Shown piece by piece: positions 7,755 to 17,662 of a DNA stretch of 64,000 nt (position 1 is its first letter; each line of letters begins with the position of its first letter). Made by a program: the position numbers and the translations under genes. The DNA is from Pararhodobacter sp. (GTDB lineage: Bacteria; Pseudomonadota; Alphaproteobacteria; Rhodobacterales; Rhodobacteraceae): NCBI RefSeq assembly GCF_034676545.1, contig NZ_JAUCBZ010000015.1, forward strand, positions 1,395,001 to 1,459,000, read 5' to 3'. A model generated the notes under the pieces. It was given only the letters and a program-made list of their open reading frames with translations, ran no database searches and was not told the DNA's origin.

Positions 7755-8666
7755 TCAGGTGTTGCCGTCTTTGAAGTTCAGGCCCATTTCATCGTAGCGT
7801 TCGCGGTCTTCGAGCCAGTTTTCGCGCACTTTGACCTGCAGGAACAGGTGCACCGGGCGGTCGAGGAAGGCGGCGATTTCGGCGCGGGCGGCCTGGCTGA
7901 TGCTTTTGATCGTCTCGCCCTTGTTGCCCAGCACGATGCCTTTGTGGCCGTCGCGCATCACATAGATCATCTGGTCGATGCGCACCGAGCCGTCGGGGCG
8001 GTCGTCCCAATGCTCGGTCTCGACGGTGAGCTGATAGGGCAATTCCTGATGCAGGCGCAGGGTGAGTTTCTCGCGGGTCATCTCGGCGGCGATCATGCGC
8101 AGCGGCAGGTCGGCGATCTGATCCTCGGGGTAGAGCCAGGGGCCTTGCGGCAGGACCTCGCCCAGCCAGGATTTCAGCCGGTCGGTGCCGTGGCCGCGCT
8201 CGGCGGAAATGAGGAAGGTTTCGACGAAGGGATAGGCCTCGTTCATCTGCCGGGTGAGTTCCAGCAACACCTCGGCTTTGACACGGTCGATCTTGTTGAT
8301 CGCCAGCGCGACCTTTTGCTTTGGCATCACGCGTTCGCGCAGCGTATCGAGGATCGTGCGCACGCCATCGGTGATGCCGCGATGCGCCTCGATCAAGAGG
8401 ACGATCACCTCGGCATCGGCGGCTCCGCCCCAGGCGGCGGCGACCATCGCCCGATCCAGACGCCGGCGCGGGCGGAACAGGCCGGGGGTGTCGACAAAGA
8501 CGATCTGCGCGTCGCCCTCGATGGCGATGCCGCGAATGCGGGTGCGCGTGGTCTGCACCTTATGCGTCACAATCGACACTTTGGCCCCGACCATGCGGTT
8601 CAAAAGGGTCGATTTGCCCGCGTTGGGCTCTCCGATGAGGGCGACGAAGCCCGCGCGTGTGGTCAT
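7755..8666 (-). CDS. era: GTPase Era
   Basis: Era is a GTPase that binds the 3' end of 16S rRNA and helps 30S subunit maturation. The 303-residue protein has G1 GEPNAGKSTLLNR, G2 region with TTRTRIRG, G3 DTPGLFRPRRRLDRAM, G4 NKIDRV and G5 SAERGHGTD, followed by a C-terminal KH RNA-binding domain with VLGNKGETIKSI and the ending VRENWLEDRERYDEMGL. Era sits downstream of the EamA transporter, rnc and lepB on the same strand, the usual lepB-rnc-era order interrupted here by one transporter gene. No missing GTPase residue is seen. Confidence 0.97.
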   Translation of the reverse strand: MTTRAGFVALIGEPNAGKSTLLNRMVGAKVSIVTHKVQTTRTRIRGIAIEGDAQIVFVDTPGLFRPRRRLDRAMVAAAWGGAADAEVIVLLIEAHRGITDGVRTILDTLRERVMPKQKVALAINKIDRVKAEVLLELTRQMNEAYPFVETFLISAERGHGTDRLKSWLGEVLPQGPWLYPEDQIADLPLRMIAAEMTREKLTLRLHQELPYQLTVETEHWDDRPDGSVRIDQMIYVMRDGHKGIVLGNKGETIKSISQAARAEIAAFLDRPVHLFLQVKVRENWLEDRERYDEMGLNFKDGNT

Positions 8667-8725
8667 GGATGGGTCCTTTGTGTTCGCTTGCGCCTTACAC
8701 CATCTGCGGCGCCGGGGCCAGCGTG

Positions 8726-9604
8726 CTATGCGGGCGGGGCGCGGCGTTTGGAGCGGGTGAGCGCGAAAATGCCGCTGGCGACGATCAGCGCTGCCCCGGC
8801 CAGCATCATCGGGTCTGGCGTTTCGCCAAACACGACCACGGCAAGGATCAGCGCGAACACAAGGCGGGTGTAGCGAAACGGCGTGACGACCGACACGTCG
8901 CCGGTTCGCATCGCTGCGGTGAGGGCGGAATAGGCGGTGACGCCAAACAGCGATGCGGCCACGAGTTTGAGGGCCGCGCCGGGATCGGGCATGGCGAGGG
9001 GCGCGTCGGTGGCGAGTTGCACCAGAACCCCGGCCACGATCAGAACGCCGAAACCGAGCACACCAAGCTGCGCATTGGTGACGGCGGGAGGCGCGGCGCG
9101 GGTTGCCAGATCGCGCCCGGCAAACCCCACCATGCCGAGCACGGCAAAGATCGCGGTGGGCTGCAATCCTTCCGCGTCGGGGCGCAGCACCAGCAAGACC
9201 CCGACGAGACCAAGCGCGATGGCGCTCCAGCGTCGCCAGCCGACCTTTTCGCCGAACACCACCACCGCCCCCGCGACCACCACCAAGGGCGTCGCCTGGA
9301 GGATCGCCGACGTGCTGGAGAGGTCGGCAAAGGCCAGCGCAAGGCCAAAAAACAACCGCCCCAAGAGTTCAAAACCCGAGCGGATCATCAGGCCGCGGGT
9401 CATGCCGCCGACCGGCAGCGGGCTTTGGCCGCGCGACAGGGCGAGCCCCGCGAAGATCAGCGCGCCGCAGCCGCCAAAGATCAGCAGGCTGAGGCCAACC
9501 GGGATGCGCAGCGTGGCGGCCTTGAACAGCGCGTCTTCGCAGGCGAAGGCCGCCATTGCGCCGACCATGAAGGCGGCGCCGCGTTGATTGTCGGTGAGGG
9601 TCAC
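8726..9604 (-). CDS. EamA-family (DMT) membrane transporter
   Basis: A 292-residue polytopic membrane protein with about ten hydrophobic segments in two repeated halves, the layout of drug/metabolite transporters with two EamA domains. The halves are recognisable by RSGFELLGRLFFGLALAFA followed by a PLVVVAGAVVVFGEKVGWRR segment, and in the second half by ALILAVVVFGETPDP. The start is the GTG at 9604, chosen because it overlaps the rnc stop (GTGA) and is followed directly by TLTDNQRGAAF; upstream residues in this frame are rnc antiframe. The substrate cannot be predicted. It is translationally coupled to rnc and inserted between rnc and era. Confidence 0.88.
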   Translation of the reverse strand: MTLTDNQRGAAFMVGAMAAFACEDALFKAATLRIPVGLSLLIFGGCGALIFAGLALSRGQSPLPVGGMTRGLMIRSGFELLGRLFFGLALAFADLSSTSAILQATPLVVVAGAVVVFGEKVGWRRWSAIALGLVGVLLVLRPDAEGLQPTAIFAVLGMVGFAGRDLATRAAPPAVTNAQLGVLGFGVLIVAGVLVQLATDAPLAMPDPGAALKLVAASLFGVTAYSALTAAMRTGDVSVVTPFRYTRLVFALILAVVVFGETPDPMMLAGAALIVASGIFALTRSKRRAPPA

Positions 9605-10308
9605 GACGAGGGGGCGACGCGGCGGAGCAAAGCGCGGGCGGCGGCCTGTTCGGCAATGCGTTTGGAGCCCGCCTGCGCCGAGGCGTTTTGCCCATCGGCA
9701 AGGCTGACCTGGATGGTGAACATCGGCGCGTGGGGCGGACCCTCGCGCGCGATTTCGGTGTAGCTGGGGGGCGGATCGCCGCGGGCCTGCGACCATTCCT
9801 GCAGGGCGGTCTTGGGGTCGCGGGCGTCGTGGTCGACGTCGTCGATCAGCGCTTGCCAATGGTGCAGGATCACCGCGCGGGCGGCGTCGATCCCGCCGTC
9901 GAGGTATACGGCGGCGATCACCGCTTCCATGGCGTCGCCCAGCAGCGCCTCTTTGCGGCGGCCACCAGACAGCATTTCCGAGCGGCCAAGGCGCAAGACG
10001 ACCCCGAGCTCGATCCGCCGAGCGACCTCGGCGCAGGTTTCCTTGCGGACCAAGGCATTGAACCGCGGGGCCAATTGACCTTCGGTCGCCTGGCGGTCGG
10101 CGGTGAACAGCGCGTCGGCGATCACCAGGCCCAGCACCCGGTCGCCCAGAAACTCCAGCCGTTGATTGTGGGGCCGCGAGGTGGAGCCGGCCGAGGCGTG
10201 GGTCAGGGCGCGGATCAGCAGGTCGGGGCGCGCGAAGTCATGGCCGAGGCGGGTGGCAAAACCCGCCATCTCGGTTGACAGGCGCAGGCTCTCCGACCGC
10301 CGCGCCAT
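9601..10308 (-). CDS. rnc: Ribonuclease III
   Basis: RNase III cleaves double-stranded RNA, including rRNA precursors. The 235-residue protein has the catalytic signature NQRLEFLGDRVLGLVIAD (residues 40-60), the second acidic block LLGDAMEAVIAAVYLDGG near residue 125, and a C-terminal double-stranded RNA-binding domain (DPKTALQEWSQARGDPPPSY onward, with GSKRIAEQAAARALL). The start ATG overlaps the lepB stop by one base (TGATG), supporting the first methionine over an internal one. The 3' end overlaps the GTG of the transporter gene. The lepB-rnc pairing is common across proteobacteria. Confidence 0.96.
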   Translation of the reverse strand: MARRSESLRLSTEMAGFATRLGHDFARPDLLIRALTHASAGSTSRPHNQRLEFLGDRVLGLVIADALFTADRQATEGQLAPRFNALVRKETCAEVARRIELGVVLRLGRSEMLSGGRRKEALLGDAMEAVIAAVYLDGGIDAARAVILHHWQALIDDVDHDARDPKTALQEWSQARGDPPPSYTEIAREGPPHAPMFTIQVSLADGQNASAQAGSKRIAEQAAARALLRRVAPSS

Positions 10309-11099
10309 CAGTTGTGCAGCGAGTGGAAGAAACGGTCAGGGCGCCACGTCCAGAAGGCCAGCATCGAGCGGCCCGCCGAGGAAAAGATCACCCGGTCGGC
10401 GCGGCCGATCAGGTTCTCGAACGGCACGAAGCCGACGCCGCCCGCATTCTGGCCAAAGCGCGAATCGACCGAGTTGTCGCGGTTGTCGCCCATGAAGAAG
10501 TAATGCCCGGCGGGGACGGTGAACACCGGTGTGTTGTCGGCAAAACCGCCGTCCTCGATGTTGAGAACCGGGTAGCTGATACCATTGGGCAGCGTCTCGA
10601 TGGCGCGGGATTTCAGGCAATCGCCGCCCTGGCCAACGGGTGCGTTTTCGCACCGTGGATACTGGCCGGCGCCGCCCTGACGGTCGTAGAGTTCCGAGAA
10701 GTCGGTGGTCGCCTGCTGTGGCACTTCGACGTCATTGATAAACAACACGCCGTCACGCACCTGAATGCGGTCGCCCGGCAAGCCGATCAAACGTTTGATA
10801 TAATCCGAGCCGGACACGGGGTGACGGAAGACGACGATGTCGCCGCGCTCGGGTTCCGAGGCAAAAATGCGGCCCGAGAAGGGGCAAATGGCGAAGGGGC
10901 AGGAGTAGCGCGAATAGCCGTAGGCCATCTTGTTGACGAACAGGAAATCGCCGATCAGCAGCGTCTCTTTCATCGAGCCCGAGGGGATCCAGAACGGTTG
11001 GAAGAACAGGGTGCGGAACAGGCCCGCAATCACCAGCGCCCAGAACACGGTTTTCACCGTTTCCCACCAGCCATCCGACGTGCCCGTTGCGTTGCTCAT
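10308..11099 (-). CDS. lepB: Signal peptidase I
   Basis: LepB is the membrane-anchored serine protease that removes signal peptides from exported proteins. The start at 11099 (MSNATGTSDGWWE) gives 263 residues; an upstream ATG at 11192 would add 31 basic residues before the anchor. One N-terminal transmembrane segment (residues 17-34) leads into box B, PSGSMKETLLIGD, with nucleophile Ser42. Box D, SGSDYIKRLIGLPGD, carries the general-base lysine, and box E has YFFMGDNRDNSVDSR. It is first in the lepB-rnc-transporter run, with overlapping genes downstream. The active-site dyad is intact. Confidence 0.96.
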   Translation of the reverse strand: MSNATGTSDGWWETVKTVFWALVIAGLFRTLFFQPFWIPSGSMKETLLIGDFLFVNKMAYGYSRYSCPFAICPFSGRIFASEPERGDIVVFRHPVSGSDYIKRLIGLPGDRIQVRDGVLFINDVEVPQQATTDFSELYDRQGGAGQYPRCENAPVGQGGDCLKSRAIETLPNGISYPVLNIEDGGFADNTPVFTVPAGHYFFMGDNRDNSVDSRFGQNAGGVGFVPFENLIGRADRVIFSSAGRSMLAFWTWRPDRFFHSLHN

Positions 11100-11229
11100 G
11101 TCTGCTCCTAGATCTTGTCCGGCGACCCAGGGACAGGGTGCGTTGCGGCGTTTCATGCGGCGCGGGGCGGCGCGTGTCAAGGCGCAGCCCACCGGATTGC
11201 GGACCGATCAGACGCGATTGCCGCGCGGT

Positions 11230-11520
11230 TCAGGTCGAAAAAACGTCGGCCCATTCGGGGTGGCGGCGGCGCATGGCGTTGACGAAGGGGCAAAGGGGCA
11301 TGATCTTGACACCCTCGGCGCGCGCGTCTTCCACCAGCCGTTTCACCAGCGCCAAGCCCGCGCCGGTGCCGCGAAAGGCATCCGGCACGCCGGTATGATC
11401 GGCGATGATCAGCGTCGGCGAGGTGATCGAATAGGTGAGTTCAGCCGCCACGCCATCGCGTTCCATGACGTAGCGGCCCTTGGTGGCCCCGTGTTCGCGG
11501 GTGATCACAAGATCAGTCAA
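11230..11520 (-). CDS. Small GNAT-type N-acetyltransferase
   Basis: A 96-residue protein resembling the short YjdJ-type GNAT family (COG2388). The acetyl-CoA-binding segment is visible as PDAFRGTGAGLALVKRLVEDA, followed by GVKIMPLCPFVNAMRRRHPEW, a pattern typical of this group. It lacks the N-terminal part of full-length GNATs, which is normal for the group. Its start overlaps the 3' end of the CoA-transferase beta subunit gene by eight bases on the same strand, suggesting cotranscription. The substrate is unknown; it probably acts on a small molecule or protein amine. Confidence 0.8.
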   Translation of the reverse strand: MTDLVITREHGATKGRYVMERDGVAAELTYSITSPTLIIADHTGVPDAFRGTGAGLALVKRLVEDARAEGVKIMPLCPFVNAMRRRHPEWADVFST

Positions 11521-12142
11521 CGATGGTGGCCTCGGTGGCGGCGCGCAATTCGGCCTCGGTCACGCCATCGGCGCATTCGACGATGCGCAAGCCGCCCTCG
11601 ACGACATCGAGCACGCCGAAGTTGGTGATGATGCGGTCCACCACGGCCTTGCCGGTCAGCGGCAGGGTGCATTCCTTGAGCACCTTGCTTTCGCCGTGCT
11701 TGTTGGCGTGGTCCATGACCACCACAACACGCTTGACACCGGCGACCAGATCCATCGCGCCGCCCATGCCCTTGACCAGCTTTTTCGGGATCATCCAGTT
11801 CGCCAGATCGCCGTTTTCAGCCACTTCCATCGCACCCAGAATCGCCATCGCGATCTTGCCGCCGCGGATCATCGCGAACGAGGTCGCTGAGTCGAAAAAC
11901 GCCGATTCCGGCAGCGCGGTGACGGTCTGCTTGCCGGCGTTGATCAGATCGGCGTCCACCGCGTCGTCAGTCGGGAAGGGGCCGATGCCCAGCATCCCGT
12001 TTTCCGATTGCAGCGTGACCTGCACGCCCTCGGGGATGTAATTCGCCACCAGCGTCGGAATACCGATGCCGAGGTTCACATACATGCCGTCTTTCAGTTC
12101 CTGCGCCGCACGGGCGGCCATTTGGTTGCGGTCCCAAGCCAT
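11513..12142 (-). CDS. scoB: 3-oxoacid CoA-transferase, subunit B
   Basis: The beta subunit of a two-subunit class I CoA-transferase, which moves CoA between succinyl-CoA and a 3-oxoacid such as acetoacetate. The 209-residue protein has the family N-terminus MYVNLGIGIPTLVANYIP and the active-site segment LQSENGMLGIGPFP, whose glutamate forms the covalent CoA intermediate. Further along, GKIAMAILGAMEVAENGDLANW and MGGAMDLV are typical. It follows subunit A with a 15-base gap on the same strand. The exact 3-oxoacid partner (acetoacetate or 3-oxoadipate) cannot be decided from sequence alone; the lack of protocatechuate genes nearby favours acetoacetate. Confidence 0.93.
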   Translation of the reverse strand: MAWDRNQMAARAAQELKDGMYVNLGIGIPTLVANYIPEGVQVTLQSENGMLGIGPFPTDDAVDADLINAGKQTVTALPESAFFDSATSFAMIRGGKIAMAILGAMEVAENGDLANWMIPKKLVKGMGGAMDLVAGVKRVVVVMDHANKHGESKVLKECTLPLTGKAVVDRIITNFGVLDVVEGGLRIVECADGVTEAELRAATEATIVD

Positions 12143-12157
12143 AATCTAAGCCCTCCC

Positions 12158-12853
12158 TTATGCGTTACGCGTCGTGCGCTGTTCGATGCGCTTTTCGTGG
12201 TCGCCCTGAATCAAACGGTGCACATAGATGCCCGGCAGGTGGATGTGATCGGGGTCCAGCGAGCCGACCGGCACGATTTCCTCGACCTCCATGATGCAGA
12301 TCTTGCCGCAGGTCGCGGCGGGCGGGTTGAAGTTGCGCGCCGTCTTGCGGAAGATCGCGTTGCCCGTCTCATCCGCTTTCCACGCCTTGACGATGGCCAG
12401 ATCCATCACCAGACCGGTTTCCAGGATATAGGTCTCGCCGTTGAAATCCTTGTGATCCTTGCCCTCGGCAATGACCGTGCCGACGCCGGTCTTGGTGTAG
12501 AAACCGGGGATGCCGGCCCCCCCGGCGCGCATCCGCTCGGCCAAAGTGCCCTGCGGGTTGAATTCCAGTTCCAGTTCGCCGGACAGATACTGACGCATGA
12601 ATTCGGCGTTCTCGCCAACATAGGACGAGATCATCTTCTTGATCTGCCGCGATTGCAGCAACACACCCAGACCGAAGTCATCAACGCCCGCGTTATTCGA
12701 GGCAACCGTCAGATCCTTGGTGCCGGCTTCGCGAATCGCCGCGATCAACAGCTCGGGAATGCCGCAAAGGCCGAATCCACCGGCGGCGATGGTCATACCG
12801 TCGAACAGGACGCCCTCGAGGGCGTCGGCTGCAGAGCTGTAAATTTTCTTCAT
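12158..12853 (-). CDS. scoA: 3-oxoacid CoA-transferase, subunit A
   Basis: The alpha subunit partner of the preceding gene. The start at 12853 (MKKIYSSAADALEG) is preferred over the upstream ATG at 12895 because it matches the family N-terminus and has GGGGGAT just upstream. The 231-residue protein has the CoA-transferase signature MTIAAGGFGLCGIPELLIAAI near residue 20, and NNAGVDDFGLGVLL and GTLAERMRAGGAGIPGFYT further on. Together the subunits would let the cell activate or use ketone-body-type acids and feed acetyl-CoA metabolism. The divergent neighbour is the phospholipase D-like lipoprotein gene, with a 124-base spacer holding the promoters. Confidence 0.93.
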   Translation of the reverse strand: MKKIYSSAADALEGVLFDGMTIAAGGFGLCGIPELLIAAIREAGTKDLTVASNNAGVDDFGLGVLLQSRQIKKMISSYVGENAEFMRQYLSGELELEFNPQGTLAERMRAGGAGIPGFYTKTGVGTVIAEGKDHKDFNGETYILETGLVMDLAIVKAWKADETGNAIFRKTARNFNPPAATCGKICIMEVEEIVPVGSLDPDHIHLPGIYVHRLIQGDHEKRIEQRTTRNA

Positions 12854-12977
12854 GGTATCCCCCGAAATTGGCTTGCAGGGTTTGTGGCGTGGCATTCCGG
12901 TGAAGTCAATCGCTGCATGGCAACTCGCGTTTCAGGACCTCTTGCGCAGGCGATGCCTCGGACTATTGTGTCGCCCC

Positions 12978-14849
12978 ATGACGTTCACCCGCAAAACCCT
13001 GTTTGGCCTCGTTGTAGCGCTGCTCTCTGCCTGCGCGCCACTCCACGGCGAACGGCCTCCCGCATTGCCAAGCGCCACGCCGCACCCGGTCGCGGGGACG
13101 CGCCATGCGATGAACACAATGGTGCTGACGCGGACGGGGCCGGCGAGGGGCAGGGGCTGTATTATTTTTCCGGTCGCGAGGCCGGGCGGATCTCGATCCG
13201 GTTCATGTCGCATGAACGCGCCTGGATCCGGTTGCGCGCGATTTGCGACGGGCGCGCGCGGTCACGGCCCTTCGCCGATCAGGTGACGACACCGGCGTGG
13301 GTTCCGGCAGGGCAGCCAGTGCGGTTTGAACTGGCACCGGGCGAACGCTATGAGACGTTGCTCGACCTCGATCCAAGCGTCACCGAATGCGAAATGACGG
13401 TGACACCGGGCCGGCCGCCCGCCCTATGTCATCCGCTTGGGCCGCGAGGAACTGCTGCGGCCCCGGATCGCGCAACTCGACGCGCCGCACGAAGGATGCA
13501 CCGGCGCAGGGCTGGGCAGCGACCCTTTGGCGCGCGCGTTCTTGCAGGGCGGCGACTTGTCGATGAGCTGCGCGGTGCCGCTGGGGGCAACCCGATTGCT
13601 GCCGGACGGGCTGGACGCGCTGAACGCCAAGGTCGAGGCCCTGACCGGCAGCGCGGTGAGCCGCAGCGCGCTGCTGGCCGGCGACCCGATGATGCCGCTG
13701 GATTGGTCGAATGCGCCTGACCTGGATCTCATCTATCTCAACTATCTGAATATGAACGCGGATTTTTCCGGGTATCTGGTCGCGCGCATGTTGGCCTGGC
13801 ATGCGGCGCGCGGGACGATTGTGCGGATACTGGTGTCGGATGTGATGCTGACCGATACCGACCGCAACCTGTTCGAGGGGCTGGCCGCGCAATATCCGAC
13901 GGTGCAGATCCAGCCGTACCGGTTTCCCGCCTCGGCGGCCGAGGGCCTGGAGGGGCAATTGGGGCGGCTGCATCGGGTGACGCATGTCAAGCTTTTTGCC
14001 ACGATTTCCCGTCAGGCCGGGCGCTCGCGGGTGATGATCGGGGGGCGCAATATCCACGAAGGGTATTTCTTTGAGGAGCCGCGCGATCTGTCGGCCTATG
14101 CCTTCTTGCATCACTATGACCCGTCGCAGACCCGGTTGACGGGCGGTTTCTCGACCTATGAAGATTTCGAGATCGAGCTGCGCAGTGACCCGGCGACGCA
14201 CGCGATCGCCCGGCATATGGCGGCCCTGTGGCACCGGGATTTCGACACCCAAAGCCTGCGCCCCGCGGTGGAACCCCACGCAGGTTCGGCGCGCACCGAA
14301 GGCATGGTCCGGCACTTCATCTCGGTGCCGTTTGCCGATGGCCGGACACAGATTTCGTATTACGCGCAACTGATCGACGCCGCGCAACACAGCATTGAAA
14401 TCGCGATTCCGTATCTGAACCTGCCGCCCGCCCTGGATGCGGCGCTGCATCGGGCGCGCTTGCGGGGCGTGCGCGTGGATGTGGTCACAACCGTGCGGGT
14501 GCGCGAGGCCACGGATTTCATGGTCTCGAACCTGAACCGCACCTTTGCGAATGATTTTGGCGATTGGGTCAGTTTCATCGATTATGACCCCGAACCCCGT
14601 CTGCTACATGCCAAACTGATCGTGATTGACGACCGGCTGACGATCATCGCCTCGACCAACCTGAACATGCGCAGTTTCGTGCATGATATGGAAAACGGGT
14701 TGCTGATCATGGATCGCGCCATCGCGCGGCAGGTGTCCGCGATCATTCAAGGATACATTGGCGCGGGAGATCGGATGTATCCCGGGCAGGAAATTCCTGG
14801 ATACATCCGGTTTTTGCAACGGTTGGCGTTGATCATGCGGGCGTTCTGA
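12978..14849 (+). pseudogene. Phospholipase D-like lipoprotein, two frame breaks
   Basis: The gene is read in three segments. 12978 to about 13139 (frame of 12978) encodes a lipoprotein signal, LFGLVVALLSAC with lipobox Cys19. About 13140-13410 continues one base out of frame (GEGQGLYYFSGREAGRIS onward). From about 13410 to 14849 the first frame returns (YVIRLGREELLRPRIAQ onward). The breaks fit a lost base in the G4 run at 13136-13139 and a gained base in the C-rich stretch at 13405-13415. The last segment has two HKD motifs, HVKLFATISRQ with GGRN, and HAKLIVIDDRLTIIASTN, so it is a cardiolipin synthase/PLD superfamily protein anchored in the envelope. The compensating breaks could be sequencing errors in an intact gene of about 623 residues, or genuine decay. 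Confidence 0.75.
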
Positions 14850-14869
14850 CCCGACCCGCGTGAGGAGGC

Positions 14870-17662
14870 TCAGGACTCTGGGCCTGAAGCCGGATTTGTC
14901 GCCGTATCTGTCGCCGGATCTTTGGCGGGCTTTTTGGCGGCGGGCTTTTTCGGTGCGGCTTTGGTGGCCTTTTTCGCCGCAGGCTTCTTGGCCGTTTTGG
15001 TCGCCGTTTTGGCCGCAGGTTTCGCCGCAGGTTTAGCCGCCGCCTTCGCCGCAGGCTTCTTGGCCGCCGCTTTCTTGCCCTTGGTCGCCGCCTTCGCCGC
15101 GATCAACTCCAACGCCTGCTCAAGCGTCACCGCCTCAGGCTCGATCTCCTTGGGCAGGGTCGCGTTGACCTTGGCCCATTTCACATAGGGACCATAGCGC
15201 CCCGGCATCACCTGAACCGGTCCGCCATCGGGGTGTTCGCCCAACTCCTTGAGCGGTGCCGCCGCCGCACCACGCCCGCCGCGTGCCGCCTTGGCCGCCA
15301 GCAATTCCACCGCATGATTCATGCCAATGGTGAAGACTTCGTCAACATCGGGCAGGTTGGCATAGGTTTTGTTGTGCCGCACATAGGGACCAAAGCGGCC
15401 AATCGCGGCCTCGATGGGTTCACCGTCTTCCGGATGCGTGCCGATCGGGCGCGGCAGCGACAACAGGCTGAGGGCGCGCTCCAGATCCAGCGTCTCGGTG
15501 GGCCAGGTCTTTGGCAGACTGGCGCGCGGCGGTTTCTTGTTGTCCTCAGTCACCGCGCCGCGCTGCACATAGGGGCCGAAGCGGCCGTTGCGCAGATAGA
15601 TCGGATCGCCGTCGTCATGGCCCAGAAGCTTGCCATCGCCCGACAGTTCCGCGTCGCCCTCATCGCCCGACAAGGGGCGGGTATAGCGGCATTCGGGATA
15701 GTTGTTGCAGCCGATGAACGCGCCGCCCGAGCGCGCGGTCTTCAGGTTCAACCGACCGATGCCGCAGGTCGGGCAGGTCTTGGGGTCGCTGCCATCCTCA
15801 CGCGGTGGATAGAGATGCGGCGAGAGAACTTCGTCAATCTTTTCAAGCACGTCGGTGATGCGAAGCTCGGATGTTTCGGCAATGGCCGCCGAGAAGTCGC
15901 GCCAGAAACGATGCAGCACATCCTTGTAATCGCGCTCTCCGGCCGAGATATCGTCAAGCTGCGATTCCAGGTCGGCGGTGAAATCATATTCCAGATATTT
16001 GCCGAAATAATTGACCAGGAAGATCGTGACCAAACGGCCCTTGTCCTCGGGGATCAGACGGTTCTTGTCCTTGATGACATAGCCGCGATCCTGAATCGTG
16101 GTGACAATCGACGCATAGGTCGAGGGGCGGCCGATGCCCAATTCTTCCATGCGCTTGACCATCGTCGCCTCGGTATAGCGGGGCGGCGGCTGAGTGAAAT
16201 GTTGCTGACCCAGCACGGCACCATCGGCAGAGAGCAACGCCCCGGCGGCGCGGCGCAGGGTTGCGCTCGGGTCCTCGATCACGTCATCGACAGGTGCGGC
16301 CTTGGCGAAACTGGCCACCATGCCGTCTCTGGTCTTCTTCAGCGCGTCGCCCGGCGCCAATTGCGGCAGACGACCGTCATCCTCGCCATCCTCGTCGCGG
16401 CCTTCCTCATAGACCTTGAGGAAACCGTCAAACAGCAGCACTTGCCCGTTGGCGCGCAGGCCGACCTGGCCGTCCTTGCTGCCAATCTCGGCCACCGTAC
16501 GCTCCAGACGTGCGGCTTCCATCTGGCACGCGATGGTGCGCTTCCAGATCAGATCATAGAGGCGGCGCTGGTCGGTATCGGTCAGGCGCAGCTTTTCGGT
16601 GTCGGCCGACATATCGGTCGGCCGGATGCATTCATGGGCTTCCTGTGCGTTCTTGGCCTTGTTTTTATAGATCCGCGGCGAGGATGGCACATAAGCCTTA
16701 CCAAACCGTGACTCAATCTCGGCGCGGGCGGCCTGCACGGCTTCGGGGGCCATGTCGATGCCGTCGGTCCGCATATAGGTGATGTGCCCGGCCTCATAGA
16801 GGCGCTGGGCGGCGGACATGGCCTGCTTGGCCCCCATGCCGAATTTGCGGCTGGCTTCCTGTTGCAGCGTCGAGGTCATGAAGGGCGCGGTGGGGTTGCG
16901 GCTGGCGGGTTTGGCCTCGACGGATTGCACGAAAAGCTCGCGCGAGGTCAGCGCCTGCACGGCCATTTCCGCAGATTCGGCGGTCGGCAGGTCGAATTTG
17001 TCCAACCGCTTGCCCGCGAGGCTGGTCATGCGGGCGGTGAAAGTGGCACCGCGTGGCGTGGTGAGATCGGCGACCACCGACCAGTATTCCTGGGCGCGGA
17101 AAGCCTCGATTTCCATTTCGCGCTCGACGATCAGGCGCAGACACACCGATTGCACACGGCCCGCCGATTTCGCACCGGGCAATTTGCGCCACAACACCGG
17201 CGACAGGTTGAAACCGACAAGATAATCCAGCGCCCGGCGGGCAAGATAGGCGCGCACGAGGGGCATATCGACCTCACGCGGGTTTTTCATCGCCTCGGTG
17301 ACGGCCTGTTTGGTGATCGCGTTGAACACCACGCGCTTGACCGGCATGTCCTTCTTGATCGCCTTGGATTTCAGCAAAGCCTCGGTCAGGTGCCAGGAAA
17401 TCGCCTCACCCTCGCGGTCGGGGTCGGTGGCGAGGATCAGGTCGTTGTCGGTTTTCAAGGCGTCGGTGATGGCGCGCAGATGCTTTTTGCTATCCGTCGC
17501 GACCTCCCATTTCATTGCGAAATCATTGTCGGTATCGACCGACCCATCCTTGGGCGGCAGGTCGCGCACATGCCCGAACGAGGCCAGAACCGTATAGTCG
17601 GAGCCCAGGTATTTGTTGATCGTTTTGGCTTTCGCGGGGGACTCGACGACGACAACTGCCAT
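14870..17662 (-). CDS. topA: DNA topoisomerase I
   Basis: TopA relaxes negative supercoils by single-strand passage. The 930-residue protein begins with the TOPRIM domain (AVVVVESPAKAKTINKYLG; DPDREGEAISWHL near residue 100). The catalytic-tyrosine motif ITYMRTDGI is near residue 300. One four-cysteine zinc ribbon follows (CPTCGIGRLNL and CNNYPECRY, around residue 640). Then come three related repeats marked by FGPYV/YGPYV, and a long Lys-Ala-Pro-rich tail (AAKKPAAKAAAKPA-like), which is disordered and probably a nonspecific DNA-binding extension seen in many alphaproteobacterial TopA proteins. dprA lies upstream on the same strand, the usual dprA-topA pairing, with a 130-base gap. Confidence 0.97.
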   Translation of the reverse strand: MAVVVVESPAKAKTINKYLGSDYTVLASFGHVRDLPPKDGSVDTDNDFAMKWEVATDSKKHLRAITDALKTDNDLILATDPDREGEAISWHLTEALLKSKAIKKDMPVKRVVFNAITKQAVTEAMKNPREVDMPLVRAYLARRALDYLVGFNLSPVLWRKLPGAKSAGRVQSVCLRLIVEREMEIEAFRAQEYWSVVADLTTPRGATFTARMTSLAGKRLDKFDLPTAESAEMAVQALTSRELFVQSVEAKPASRNPTAPFMTSTLQQEASRKFGMGAKQAMSAAQRLYEAGHITYMRTDGIDMAPEAVQAARAEIESRFGKAYVPSSPRIYKNKAKNAQEAHECIRPTDMSADTEKLRLTDTDQRRLYDLIWKRTIACQMEAARLERTVAEIGSKDGQVGLRANGQVLLFDGFLKVYEEGRDEDGEDDGRLPQLAPGDALKKTRDGMVASFAKAAPVDDVIEDPSATLRRAAGALLSADGAVLGQQHFTQPPPRYTEATMVKRMEELGIGRPSTYASIVTTIQDRGYVIKDKNRLIPEDKGRLVTIFLVNYFGKYLEYDFTADLESQLDDISAGERDYKDVLHRFWRDFSAAIAETSELRITDVLEKIDEVLSPHLYPPREDGSDPKTCPTCGIGRLNLKTARSGGAFIGCNNYPECRYTRPLSGDEGDAELSGDGKLLGHDDGDPIYLRNGRFGPYVQRGAVTEDNKKPPRASLPKTWPTETLDLERALSLLSLPRPIGTHPEDGEPIEAAIGRFGPYVRHNKTYANLPDVDEVFTIGMNHAVELLAAKAARGGRGAAAAPLKELGEHPDGGPVQVMPGRYGPYVKWAKVNATLPKEIEPEAVTLEQALELIAAKAATKGKKAAAKKPAAKAAAKPAAKPAAKTATKTAKKPAAKKATKAAPKKPAAKKPAKDPATDTATNPASGPES

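Noticed and set aside
12008..13720. A 570-residue plus-strand ORF across the CoA-transferase genes
   Set aside because: It is antisense to scoA/scoB for most of its length with arginine- and histidine-rich text; only its last part coincides with the middle segment of the PLD gene.
14900..15080. GC-rich repeats in the 3' part of topA as a separate repeat element
   Set aside because: They encode the Lys-Ala-Pro-rich TopA tail in frame, a common feature of the protein in this lineage.
15233..16711. A 492-residue ORF opposite topA
   Set aside because: Shadow of topA codons; no recognisable domain and no ribosome site.
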